31,907 nt of DNA from JBOGUF01 sp050696075. Lineage in GTDB: Bacteria > Chloroflexota > Chloroflexia > Thermomicrobiales > UBA6265. Within the stretch, counting starts at the first letter, position 1. Each line of letters starts with the position of its first letter. Positions 1-9,153 of this stretch are shown piece after piece. Both the position numbers and the translations under genes were made by a program. The notes beneath the pieces are model-generated. The model was not told the origin of the DNA. It worked only from the letters and a program-made list of their open reading frames with translations, and did no database searches. The stretch covers positions 1 through 31,907 of the forward strand of contig JBOGUF010000058.1 in NCBI GenBank assembly GCA_050696075.1, written 5' to 3'.

Positions 1-68
1 GTTAGGCATTAGGCGTTAGGGGCTCCGTCGTCGTTCTCCCTAACGCCTAATGCCTAACCCCTAACCCC
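1..68. repeat. Inverted heptanucleotide array in the atpF leader
   Basis: Three 7-nt units (GTTAGGC, ATTAGGC, GTTAGGG) fill 1-21. Their exact reverse complement fills 38-58, followed by two more partial CCCTAAC units to about 68. The two 21-nt arms are perfectly complementary and separated by a 16-nt loop, so the atpF leader RNA could form a very stable hairpin ending about 20 nt before the atpF start. The same unit recurs at 1313, 6005 and 6189. Confidence 0.9.
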
Positions 69-87
69 TCGTGCGAGGGCGAGCACT

Positions 88-603
88 ATGGGTGACCTTG
101 GGATCAACGCCTGGAATCTGATCATCCAGTTGGTCGCGTTCATCATCTTTCTCTGGCTGCTCTGGCGGTTTGCGCTCGGCCCGATCGTGCGCATGATCGA
201 CGAGCGGCAGGGCCGCATCCGCGACAGCATGGCGGCCGCCGAAAAGATGCAGGCCGAGCTCCAGGCGACGGCGGCGAAGAATGAGGAGATCCTGCGCGAG
301 GCCCGGCAGGAGTCGCAACGGATCCTCACCCAGGCGCGCGAACAGGGCGACGCCACGATGGTGCGTGCCCGGGACGAGGCCGGCAAGCAGGCGGAGGAAT
401 ACCTCGCCCGCGCCGAGGCCACATTGCGCGCTGAAACCGAGCAGGCCCGCCAGCAGCTCCGGCAGGAGGTCGCCGACCTAGCCGTCTTGGCCGCCGGCAA
501 GATTGTCCGCAAGGAACTCGACCCGAAGGCCCAGGCCCGCCTGATCGAGGAAACCCTGGCCGAGGCGACCGGCGGCACGAACGGAACCGCGCCGGCGTCG
601 TAG
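88..603 (+). CDS. atpF: ATP synthase F0 subunit b
   Basis: Subunit b of the F-type ATP synthase, the peripheral stalk that joins the membrane F0 sector to F1 and stops the alpha/beta ring from rotating. The 171-residue protein has the expected plan: one N-terminal membrane helix (about residues 9-29, rich in I/L/F/W), the typical R-F-A-L-G-P-I segment after it, then a long charged Ala/Glu/Arg/Gln helix suited to a right-handed coiled coil dimer (about 40-155). The length is normal. The ATG at 88 follows a GAGGGCGAG ribosome-binding region and directly precedes the membrane helix. It is the first gene in the window of an operon continuing with delta, alpha, gamma, beta and epsilon. Subunits a and c are presumably just upstream, outside the window. 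Confidence 0.97.
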   Translation: MGDLGINAWNLIIQLVAFIIFLWLLWRFALGPIVRMIDERQGRIRDSMAAAEKMQAELQATAAKNEEILREARQESQRILTQAREQGDATMVRARDEAGKQAEEYLARAEATLRAETEQARQQLRQEVADLAVLAAGKIVRKELDPKAQARLIEETLAEATGGTNGTAPAS

Positions 604-613
604 CCACATCTCA

Positions 614-746
614 GTAGGGGCGGACCCATGTGTCCGCCCGGTCGCGCGAACGCGCGACAAGCCGCTCTCGCGGCCCGTTCATCGGTTATCGACCCGCGGT
701 CGATGCGCGCTGACGCGCGCGGGCGGACACATGGGTCCGCCCCTAC
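614..746. repeat. Long palindromic repeat element, copy 1 (atpF-atpH gap)
   Basis: The outer 27-nt arms 614-640 and 720-746 are perfect reverse complements beginning GTAGGGGCGGACC and ending GGTCCGCCCCTAC. Inside lie further hairpins: 641-658 (GTCGCGCG, AA, CGCGCGAC), 688-704 (ATCGAC, 5-nt loop, GTCGAT) and 705-718 (GCGCG, CTGA, CGCGC). Each outer arm also folds on itself (GGGCGGAC, 6-nt loop, GTCCGCCC at 721-742). It looks like two units in opposite orientation. A diverged single unit lies at 19732-19791 with paired substitutions in two stems. It sits inside the ATP synthase operon, so it is transcribed with it. An open frame runs through it into atpH, but translation of it is not likely. 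Confidence 0.88.
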
Positions 747-771
747 AGCAGTCGTTGCGAGGAGCTTCGGA

Positions 772-1305
772 ATGGCAACCGGCGCGGCGAAGCGGTACGC
801 GCAAGCGGTTTTCGAACTGGCCAAGGAGAGCGAGCGGCTCGACCAGTGGGAGGCGAGCCTCGCTCGCTTTGCCGAGTTGATGAGTGACGAACGGGCGGCG
901 GGCTATTTCGCCAACCCGAACGTGACTGCCGCCGACAAGCAGGGACTGCTCGATCGCGTCCTCGCCGACGCCCAGCCGGAGGTACGCAATCTCGCCGGCC
1001 TCCTCCTCCTGCGGCAGCGGTTGGGGATCATGCCGGATCTCTTCCGCCTCTACTCGGAAGCGGTGCTGAACGAACGCGGCATCGCCATCGCCGACGTCAC
1101 CACCGCCGAGCCGCTCGGCGAGACGGCGCAGGCGTTGGTCCGCGCGCAATTGAGTCGTGTCGTCGGCAAAGACGTGCAACTACGGTTGCGTACCGACCCG
1201 GAGATCATCGGCGGCATCGTCGCCCGCGTCGGCGATCAACTGATCGACGGCAGCGTCGTCAACCAATTACGTCGTTTGCGGGCCCGCCTCCAAGCACCCG
1301 CATAG
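772..1305 (+). CDS. atpH: ATP synthase F1 subunit delta
   Basis: Delta subunit of F1, which caps the alpha/beta hexamer and anchors the b-subunit stalk. From the ATG at 772 the protein is 177 residues, the usual length. It has the family's N-terminal six-helix domain (K-R-Y-A-Q-A-V-F-E-L start) and the conserved C-terminal segment G-G-I-V-A-R-V-G-D-Q-L-I-D-G-S-V before the final Arg-rich helix. The frame is open back to 628, but that part only reads through the palindromic repeat at 614-746. The 772 start has GAGGAGC about 8 nt upstream and begins at the family's normal first residues. It lies second in the visible operon between atpF and atpA, the standard bacterial order. Confidence 0.95.
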   Translation: MATGAAKRYAQAVFELAKESERLDQWEASLARFAELMSDERAAGYFANPNVTAADKQGLLDRVLADAQPEVRNLAGLLLLRQRLGIMPDLFRLYSEAVLNERGIAIADVTTAEPLGETAQALVRAQLSRVVGKDVQLRLRTDPEIIGGIVARVGDQLIDGSVVNQLRRLRARLQAPA

Positions 1306-1312
1306 CACCGAA

Positions 1313-1333
1313 CGCCTAACGCCTAATGCCTGG
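1313..1333. repeat. Heptad repeat in the atpA leader
   Basis: Two perfect CGCCTAA units (1313-1319 and 1320-1326) and a degenerate third (TGCCTGG, 1327-1333) fill most of the 36-nt gap between atpH and atpA. The last unit runs into the atpA ribosome-binding site GGAGGT (1332-1337). It is the same unit family as at 1-68 and 6189-6209. Confidence 0.75.
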
Positions 1334-1341
1334 AGGTCACC

Positions 1342-2887
<1,546 letters not shown>

Positions 2888-2889
<2 letters not shown>

Positions 2890-2922
2890 GTACCGAGTAC
2901 CGAGTACCGAGTACCGAGTACC
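2888..2922. repeat. GAGTACC heptad array (x5) starting in the atpA stop codon
   Basis: Five perfect head-to-tail copies of GAGTACC. The first copy begins at the second base of the atpA stop codon (TGA at 2887-2889), followed by a degenerate GAGTGCT. The same unit, again starting in a TGA stop, follows murA at 7682. Confidence 0.95.
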
Positions 2923-2935
2923 GAGTGCTAGAAGC

Positions 2936-2977
2936 TAGGAGCTAGGAGCTAGGAGCTAGGAGCTAGGAGCTAGGAGC
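2936..2977 (+). repeat. TAGGAGC heptad array (x6) carrying the atpG ribosome-binding site
   Basis: Six perfect copies of TAGGAGC fill the rest of the atpA-atpG gap. Every unit contains AGGAG, a Shine-Dalgarno core. The last one (AGGAG at 2972-2976) lies 5 nt before the atpG GTG start, so the array itself provides the ribosome-binding site and five further copies upstream. Degenerate versions of the unit precede atpD, ispF and msrAB. Confidence 0.93.
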
Positions 2978-2981
2978 TAAC

Positions 2982-3848
2982 GTGGCAAGCACGCGTGAAC
3001 TCAACCGCAGAATCAAGAGCGTTGGCAACGTCTCCCAGATCACGCGGGCGATGGAGATGGTTTCCGCCTCGAAGATGCGGCGGGCGCAGCAGCGGGTGCT
3101 CGCCAGCCGCCCCTACGCCGACCGCCTCCAGGGCGTGATCGCCGACCTCGCTTCGTTGCAGATCGACCCACAGGATCTGGCCCGATTCCCGCTGCTCGTT
3201 CAGCGGGAGATCACGAACGCGGCGGTCATTTTGATCACGCCGGACCGCGGTCTGACCGGTGCGCTCAACTCGAACATCCTGCGCCGCGCCAGCCGCTACA
3301 TCCGGGCCGAGGCCAACGTACCGGTCGAGGTCATCGCCGCCGGCAAGAAGGGCCGCGACTTCATGCTCCGCGCGCGCCAAGACGTCGTGGCCGAATTCAC
3401 CGGCTTGGGCGACAAGGTCTCGCTCGATGACCTCCGCCCGATCGCCCAGGTTGCCCTGGATGACTTCATCGGCGGCAAGGTCGACGCCGTCTACATCGTC
3501 TTCGCCCGCTTCGTCAACACCCTGACCCAATCACCCGAGGTCCGCCAGATCCTGCCAATCGAGAAGCCGGAAGGCGTCGGACTCTACACCGATTACATCT
3601 TCGAGCCGAGCCCGGCGGCGGTGTTGGAGAGCCTCCTACCGCGCTTCATCGAGATCCAGATATACCAAGCGATGCTGGAGTCGATCGCGTCGGAGCATTC
3701 GGCCCGGATGGTGGCGATGCGCAACGCGACCGACAATGCCAAGGATTTGATTTCCGACCTGCGGCTGGAACGCAACAAGGCCCGCCAAGCCCAAATCACC
3801 AGCGAGATTGCGGAAATCGCCGCCGGCGCGAATGCGCTGAGCGGATAG
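2982..3848 (+). CDS. atpG: ATP synthase F1 subunit gamma
   Basis: Central rotating stalk of F1. The 288-residue protein matches the family length. The N-terminal helix S-T-R-E-L-N-R-R-I-K-S-V-G-N-V-S-Q-I-T-R is followed by A-M-E-M-V-S-A-S-K-M-R-R-A-Q, and the C-terminal helix has M-R-N-A-T-D-N-A-K-D-L-I and R-N-K-A-R-Q-A-Q-I-T-S-E-I. These two helices form the coiled coil that inserts into the alpha/beta ring. The middle domain contains the D-R-G-L-T-G-A-L-N strand. Translation starts at GTG 2982, with the ribosome-binding site provided by the heptad array immediately upstream. No alternative start gives the conserved N-terminus. Confidence 0.97.
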   Translation: MASTRELNRRIKSVGNVSQITRAMEMVSASKMRRAQQRVLASRPYADRLQGVIADLASLQIDPQDLARFPLLVQREITNAAVILITPDRGLTGALNSNILRRASRYIRAEANVPVEVIAAGKKGRDFMLRARQDVVAEFTGLGDKVSLDDLRPIAQVALDDFIGGKVDAVYIVFARFVNTLTQSPEVRQILPIEKPEGVGLYTDYIFEPSPAAVLESLLPRFIEIQIYQAMLESIASEHSARMVAMRNATDNAKDLISDLRLERNKARQAQITSEIAEIAAGANALSG

Positions 3849-3955
3849 TCACTAGCTGCTAGCTTCGAGCTTCGAGCTTCGAGCTTCTAACCGCTAGCAG
3901 TGAGCCGAACGAGAGCAGACGCCAGATTATGTCGCGGGCCAGCCGAAAGCCAAGT
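3849..3955. repeat. atpG-atpD spacer with GCTTCGA heptads and an inverted repeat
   Basis: Three GCTTCGA units (3862-3868, 3869-3875, 3876-3882) plus a degenerate fourth are bracketed by complementary sequences (GCTGCTAGC near 3855 and GCTAGCAG near 3893), so the heptads could sit in a hairpin loop just after the atpG stop. The rest of the spacer to 3955 shows no gene. Confidence 0.7.
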
Positions 3956-3997
3956 GCTAAAGGCTAGCAGCTAGTAGCTAGAAGCTCGGAGGAAGAT
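3956..3997 (+). repeat. Degenerate GCTAGNA heptads running exactly to the atpD start
   Basis: Six consecutive 7-nt units in perfect phase fill 3956-3997, ending at the base before the atpD ATG. Variants include GCTAAAG, GCTAGCA and GCTAGAA, and the last two are GCTCGGA and GGAAGAT. The junction of these last two forms GGAGG (3988-3992), 5 nt before the start codon. As with atpG, the ribosome-binding site is part of the repeat. Confidence 0.82.
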
Positions 3998-5433
3998 ATG
4001 GTCGCCGCCGCGGAACAACCACAAACAACCACCCAGGGCGCCACCGGCAAGGTCGTCCAGATCCTTGGGCCGGTGGTCGACGTCGAGTTCCCGCCGGATC
4101 AATTGCCGGAGATCTACAACGCCATCGAGATCAAGATGGAGGACGACAGCGTTCTCACGCTCGAAACGCAGTATCACCTCGGTAACGACTGGGTCCGCGC
4201 CGTCGCCATGAGCACGACCGACGGCCTGCGCCGCGGCATGGACGCGGTCGACACCGGCCAGGCGATTGCGGTTCCGGTTGGCCCGGAGACGCTGGGCCGC
4301 ATCCTCAACGTCGTCGGCGAGCCGATCGACCAGGCCGGTCCGGTCGAGGCCAAGACCTACTACCCGATCCACCGCCCGGCCCCGTCGTTCGAGGAGCAAG
4401 CGACAACCGTTGAGGTCTTCGAGACCGGGATCAAGGTCATCGACCTGATCGCTCCATTTACCAGGGGAGGCAAGACCGGCGTCTTCGGTGGCGCCGGCGT
4501 GGGCAAGACGGTCATCATCACCGAGCTCATCCGCAACATCGCCACCGAGCACGGCGGCTACTCCGTGTTCGCTGGCGTGGGCGAGCGGACGCGCGAAGGC
4601 ACGCAACTCTACCGCGAGATGCACGAGTCCGGCGTGCTCGACAAGACGTCGATGATCTTCGGACAGATGAACGAGCCGCCGGGCGCTCGCCTGCGCGTTG
4701 GCCTGAGCGGCCTGACGGTCGCCGAGTACTTCCGCGACGAGGGCCGCGACGTCCTCCTCTTCATCGACAACATCTTCCGCTTCGTCCAGGCCGGTTCCGA
4801 AGTCTCGGCGCTCCTCGGCCGCATGCCGAGCGCCGTCGGCTACCAGCCGACCCTCGCCGCCGAGATGGGGCAACTCCAGGAGCGGATTACGTCGACCAAG
4901 ACCGGCTCGATCACCTCCGTGCAGGCCGTCTTCGTGCCGGCTGATGACTACACCGACCCGGCTCCGGCCGCGACCTTCGCCCACCTCGACGCCACGATCT
5001 CGCTCGAACGCTCGATCGCCTCGCGCGGCATCTACCCGGCGGTCGACCCGCTCGCTTCGAGCTCCCGCATCCTCGATCCTGCCATCGTCGGACAGGACCA
5101 CTACGAGGTTGCCCGCGAAGTGCAGCGCGTCTTGCAGCGCTACCGTGACTTGCAGGACATCATCGCCATCCTCGGCGTCGAGGAACTGAGCGACGACGAC
5201 CGGCAGACGGTCAACCGCGCCCGCCGCATCGAGCGCTTCTTCTCGCAGCCCTTCTTCACCGCCGAGCAGTTCACCGGCACGCCTGGCCAGTACGTCACCC
5301 GCGAGGAGACAGTCCGCGGCTTCAAGGAGATCCTCGAGGGCACGCACGACGACAAGCCGGAGCAGGCCTTCATGTATGTCGGCGGCATCGACATGGTCGT
5401 CGCGGCGGCCGAGAAGATGGCTTCTAGGGGTTA

Positions 5434-5434
<1 letters not shown>
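3998..5434 (+). CDS. atpD: ATP synthase F1 subunit beta
   Basis: Catalytic beta subunit of F1, which makes ATP from ADP and phosphate during rotation. It has 478 residues, the normal length. The Walker A loop G-G-A-G-V-G-K-T is at 164-171 (Lys170). The catalytic G-E-R-T-R-E-G segment follows near 195, the Walker B strand V-L-L-F-I-D-N-I-F-R near 250, and the family signature P-A-V-D-P-L-A-S-S-S near 347. The DELSEED-type loop is present as E-L-S-D-D-D. The last residues (A-S-R-G) are encoded by sequence merging into the GGAGTCA repeat array, whose first base is the last base of the TAG stop. The gene lies between gamma and epsilon in standard order. Confidence 0.98.
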
Positions 5435-5526
<92 letters not shown>

Positions 5527-5544
5527 GCGACCGAAGGGAGCACC

Positions 5545-5997
5545 ATGGCAACACTCGACGTGGAAATCGTCACCGGGGAGCGGGTCGTCTTCACCGAGTC
5601 CGACGTCGACATGGTCGTGGCGCCGGGGACGGACGGGACGCTCGGCATTCTGCCGCGACATGCGCCGCTGATTACGACCCTCGCCGAGGGAGAGCTGCGG
5701 ATCAAGAAGGGGAACAGCGAGCAGGCGCTCGTCGTCTTCGGCGGGTTTATGGAAGTCACGCCGACGAAGGTGATCGTCCTCGCCGACTCGGCGGAGCGGG
5801 CGGAGGAGATCGACGTCTCCCGCGCCGAACAGGCCCGCCGTCGCGCCGAGGAGTCATTAACTAGCCCGCGCGACCAGATCGACCTGGACCAGGCCGAAGC
5901 CTCGTTGCGCCGCGCCGCCGTCCGCCTCCGCGTGGGCCAGCGCCGCGGCAGCCGTCGCGGCGGCCCGCCTTCGCCGACCGGCGGCGGCGAGAGCTAA
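5545..5997 (+). CDS. atpC: ATP synthase F1 subunit epsilon
   Basis: Epsilon subunit of F1, part of the central stalk and an inhibitor of ATP hydrolysis. The N-terminal beta-sandwich (about 1-85) is typical: L-D-V-E-I-V-T-G-E-R-V, then G-T-L-G-I-L-P-R-H-A-P-L-I-T, then F-G-G-F-M-E-V-T. The C-terminal helical hairpin (about 88-133) is Ala/Arg/Glu rich. At 150 residues it is slightly long because of a basic, Gly/Pro-rich tail (about 131-150) not typical of the family. The ATG at 5545 has AAGGGAG 4-10 nt upstream. It ends the operon; the following 340 nt are repeats. Confidence 0.95.
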   Translation: MATLDVEIVTGERVVFTESDVDMVVAPGTDGTLGILPRHAPLITTLAEGELRIKKGNSEQALVVFGGFMEVTPTKVIVLADSAERAEEIDVSRAEQARRRAEESLTSPRDQIDLDQAEASLRRAAVRLRVGQRRGSRRGGPPSPTGGGES

Positions 5998-6004
5998 GGG
6001 CTTC

Positions 6005-6044
6005 GGCGTTAGGCGTTAGGGAGAACGACGTAGCCCCTAACGCC
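6005..6044. repeat. Inverted GCGTTAG heptads after atpC
   Basis: Two copies of the GTTAGGC-type heptad (GGCGTTAGGCGTTAGGG at 6005-6021) face CCCTAACGCC at 6035-6044, giving a 10-bp stem with a 13-nt loop just after the last ATP synthase gene. It could serve as the operon's 3' end structure. No U-tract follows. Confidence 0.75.
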
Positions 6045-6064
6045 CAGGCGGCGTTTGCCAAGCT

Positions 6065-6171
6065 CCGTCATGTTGCGGCGACGCCGCAGCATCCCCCGGC
6101 GACGCCGGTCCGTCGTGCCGCCGCTGAGCTGCGCTTCGCGCGGGGATGCTTCGATGCCTCAGCATGACGGG
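6065..6171. repeat. REP-like palindromic element (CCGTCATG...CATGACGG)
   Basis: The left arm begins CCGTCATGTTG and continues to GCAGCATCCCC (6065-6096). The right arm GGGGATGCTTCGATG to CAGCATGACGG (6142-6170) is its imperfect reverse complement. The left arm also folds on itself (TTGCGGCG, ACG, CGCCGCAG). The stretch 5998-6339 between atpC and murA contains this element and the two heptad arrays on either side of it. I see no gene there. A TATAGT at 6224-6229 could be a -10 box for murA, but no convincing -35 precedes it. Confidence 0.7.
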
Positions 6172-6181
6172 GTGCAACCGC

Positions 6182-6209
6182 GGCCTAGCGCCTAACGCCT
6201 AACGCCTAA
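6182..6209. repeat. CGCCTAA heptad array (x3) upstream of murA
   Basis: Three perfect CGCCTAA units (6189-6195, 6196-6202, 6203-6209) are preceded by a degenerate one (GGCCTAG, 6182-6188). This is the same heptad family as at 1-68, 1313-1333 and 6005-6044. It lies 130 nt before the murA start. Confidence 0.85.
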
Positions 6210-6339
6210 CGCGTCGTTTACGGTATAGTCCGTCCGGACACGACCCGTCGTTCAAACGCCGCGACGCGGTCCTCCGCGGCGCGCCGACCCCCGCTCCGGC
6301 CTGCCGTCAGATGGTGCGCGGCCCGGAGCACAACGACCC

Positions 6340-7683
6340 ATGGTAACGACTGCCGGCACGCCAGCCCGTGTTGACCTGACCGCCCCGACCACCGACGCGG
6401 TGCCCCGGCGCGTCATCGAGATCGACGGCGGCGAGCCGTTGCGCGGTGAGGTGACGATCGGCGGTTCGAAGAACGCGGCGCTGCCGCTCCTGGCCGCCAC
6501 GCTCCTCACCGGCGAAGAGTGTATTCTCACCAACGTGCCGGCCCTGGCCGACATCCAGAACATGGTCGCGCTGCTGGACGCCCTCGGTGCGGAGGTCGAC
6601 TACTCGCCGGAGCACCGCCGCATCCGCGTCCGCGCGGCGAAGATCACCAACACCGCCGCGCCGCCGGAGTTGGTCGCCAAGATGCGGGCCTCCTTCCTCG
6701 TTGCCGGTCCGCTGCTGGCCCGCGCTGGCGAGGTCAGCGCCTCGACGCCCGGTGGCTGCCAGCTCGGCGCGCGTCCGGTCGACGTCGATGTCCGCGGCTT
6801 CCGCCAGATGGGCGCCGAGGTGACGTTCGGCGAACGCCAGATCGTCGCCACGTCGGTCGGCCTGCGCGGCGCCCGCATCTACATGGACTACCCGAGCCAC
6901 ACTGGCACCGAGAACCTCCTTATGGCCGCGGCGCTGGCCGACGGGCGGACGATGATCGTCAACGCCGCCTGCGAGCCGGAGATCGTCGCCCTCGGCACGA
7001 TGCTGACGCGCATGGGCGCCCGCATCTCCGGCCTCGGATCACCGATCATCACGGTCGAGGGGGTCGACCGCCTGCGCGGCGTCTCCGAGTCGATCCTGCC
7101 CGACCGCTTGGAAGCCGGCACGTACGCCATCGGCGCGGCGATCACCGGCGGCGAGGTGACGTTGCGCCGAGTGCGCGAGCCGGACATGTTGCCATTGACC
7201 GCCAAGTTGCGCGAGGCCGGGGCCGAGGTTTGGGTCGCCGACGAAAACATGCTTGTTCGGCCCGGCGAGACACTGCGCGCCGTCGAGGTGCAGACGCTCC
7301 CCTTCCCCGGCTTTCCGACCGATCTCCAGGCCGCCTTCGCCGTCCTCATGACTCAGGCCGAGGGCACGTCGAAGATCCACGAGCGCGTTTTCGACGACCG
7401 CCTGCGCTATACCGACGAGTTGGTGAAGATGGGGGCGCGGATCTGGGTCGAGAAGTACGCGGCCGACCGCTACGGCACCCACGCCGAGTTCACCGGACCG
7501 ACCAAGCTCCATGGCGCCGAAGTCCGCGCCCTCGACATCCGCGCCGGGGCGGGCATGGTCCTCGCCGGCCTCGTCGCCGACGGCCGCACCGCGATCACCG
7601 ACGTCCACCACATCGACCGCGGCTACGACGGCCTGGTCCGCAAGCTGCAAGCGCTCGGCGCCCGCATCAGCGAGACCGCGTGA
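6340..7683 (+). CDS. murA: UDP-N-acetylglucosamine 1-carboxyvinyltransferase
   Basis: First committed enzyme of peptidoglycan synthesis, adding enolpyruvate from phosphoenolpyruvate to UDP-GlcNAc in the cytoplasm. The 447-residue protein contains G-G-S-K-N-A-A-L-P-L (Lys44 and Asn45 correspond to the substrate-binding pair). The active-site loop T-P-G-G-C-Q-L-G-A-R-P-V carries Cys140, the residue attacked by fosfomycin; it is not replaced by Asp. The C-terminal part has the expected F-P-T-D-L-Q-A and the D-I-R-A-G-A segment. The N-terminus has about 24 extra residues, so a later start is possible, but no better ribosome-binding site is visible. The TGA stop overlaps the first unit of a GAGTACC array. 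Confidence 0.96.
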   Translation: MVTTAGTPARVDLTAPTTDAVPRRVIEIDGGEPLRGEVTIGGSKNAALPLLAATLLTGEECILTNVPALADIQNMVALLDALGAEVDYSPEHRRIRVRAAKITNTAAPPELVAKMRASFLVAGPLLARAGEVSASTPGGCQLGARPVDVDVRGFRQMGAEVTFGERQIVATSVGLRGARIYMDYPSHTGTENLLMAAALADGRTMIVNAACEPEIVALGTMLTRMGARISGLGSPIITVEGVDRLRGVSESILPDRLEAGTYAIGAAITGGEVTLRRVREPDMLPLTAKLREAGAEVWVADENMLVRPGETLRAVEVQTLPFPGFPTDLQAAFAVLMTQAEGTSKIHERVFDDRLRYTDELVKMGARIWVEKYAADRYGTHAEFTGPTKLHGAEVRALDIRAGAGMVLAGLVADGRTAITDVHHIDRGYDGLVRKLQALGARISETA

Positions 7684-7824
7684 GTACCGAGTACCGAGTA
7701 CCGAGGGCTGAACACTGAACGCTGAAATGTGGGCACGCTCTCTGCATAGGGCATACGCGCCATGCCCGACTATCAGCGATAATGATCGACAGGTCACTCG
7801 GTACTCGGTACTCGGTACTCGGTA
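7682..7824. repeat. Inverted GAGTACC arrays flanking the murA-regulator gap
   Basis: Three GAGTACC units start in the murA stop codon (7682-7702, with GAG continuing to 7705). Four reverse-complement units (CTCGGTA phase) occupy 7797-7824. The arms can pair perfectly over about 24 nt with a 91-nt loop. The loop also starts with three CTGAAC-type heptads (CTGAACA 7708, CTGAACG 7715, CTGAAAT 7722). Two unrelated heptad units therefore sit side by side, as in the atpA-atpG gap. Confidence 0.9.
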
Positions 7825-7842
7825 CTCTCGGGAGTCGCCCTC

Positions 7843-8226
7843 GTGCCGCCACGGATCCTGATCGTCGACGATGAGCCCGCGGTTGCGGACCTGATCGAGG
7901 CCGTCCTCGTGGGGGAGGGCTATACGGTCGCGATTGCCCGCGACGGCGCGCAGGGGCTGATGCTGGCCCGCGAGTGGAACCCCGATTTGATCTTGATGGA
8001 CGTGATGCTGCCCGGCGTCGATGGCGGCACCGCGATCAAGCGCCTCAAGGGGGACCCGGAAACCGCCGGCATCCCGATCGTCGCCATGTCGGCCGGGCGC
8101 AACATCCGCCACAAGTCCGAGGACTTGAGCGAGGCCGACGCGGCGCTGGCGAAACCGTTCGACATCGACGCGCTGCTGGCCCAGGTTGCCTTCCACCTCT
8201 CGCGCCGCAAGAACGAGGGGGGCTGA
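7843..8226 (+). CDS. Stand-alone receiver-domain response regulator
   Basis: A single CheY-like receiver domain of 127 residues with no output domain. All catalytic positions are present: acidic pair Asp9/Asp10, phospho-acceptor Asp53 (L-I-L-M-D-V-M-L-P), Ser83 and Lys104 (A-K-P-F). It therefore probably receives a phosphate from a histidine kinase and acts by protein contact. No kinase gene lies nearby. The GTG start at 7843 has GGGAG about 9 nt upstream and directly follows the inverted heptad array. The stop is 4 nt before the likely start of the glycosyltransferase gene, so the two are probably translated from one message. The partner is unknown. Confidence 0.9.
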   Translation: MPPRILIVDDEPAVADLIEAVLVGEGYTVAIARDGAQGLMLAREWNPDLILMDVMLPGVDGGTAIKRLKGDPETAGIPIVAMSAGRNIRHKSEDLSEADAALAKPFDIDALLAQVAFHLSRRKNEGG

Positions 8227-8230
8227 CCGT

Positions 8231-8947
<717 letters not shown>

Positions 8948-8962
<15 letters not shown>

Positions 8963-9029
8963 CTCGCCCTGGTACATGACAGACGCGGTGCCGCTTGGAG
9001 AACCAGGGCGAGTCACCGACTCTCGCCCC
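8948..9029. repeat. Palindromic repeat with GGGGCGAGTCGGTGACTCGCCC arms
   Basis: Left arm 8948-8973 and right arm 9002-9029 are reverse complements apart from a 2-nt difference. Each arm is itself a palindrome around GAGTCGGTGACTC. The right end reads CTCGCCCCTAC, matching the CGCCCCTAC end of the elements at 746 and 19791. It is therefore a related class of element with a different core. The left arm contains the stop codon of the glycosyltransferase gene, so the hairpin lies at the 3' end of that message and may act as a terminator or stabiliser. Confidence 0.85.
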
Positions 9030-9036
9030 TACAGAA

Positions 9037-9153
9037 ATGCCGCGCATCTCACACGATCCCGTGCTGGATCATTACATCAACGTCTGGCATCATCTCGGCA
9101 TTGAGAACGGATGTCCGTATCGAGGGAGTTGCATCAAAGATGACGGCGGCTGA
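9037..9153 (+). CDS. Possible 38-residue small protein or gene fragment
   Basis: A short frame from ATG 9037 to TGA 9151-9153, encoding a peptide with His/Trp-rich and Cys-containing C-terminal half (V-W-H-H-L-G-I-E-N-G-C-P-Y-R-G-S-C). The composition looks protein-like rather than random, but I do not recognise it and no good ribosome-binding site precedes it. It overlaps the longest frame of the next gene; if real, that gene would start at ATG 9140 or 9176. Confidence 0.25.
   Translation: MPRISHDPVLDHYINVWHHLGIENGCPYRGSCIKDDGG

Noticed and set aside
628..771. N-terminal extension of the delta-subunit frame
   Set aside because: It reads through the palindromic repeat. The ATG at 772 has a ribosome-binding site and the family's normal start.
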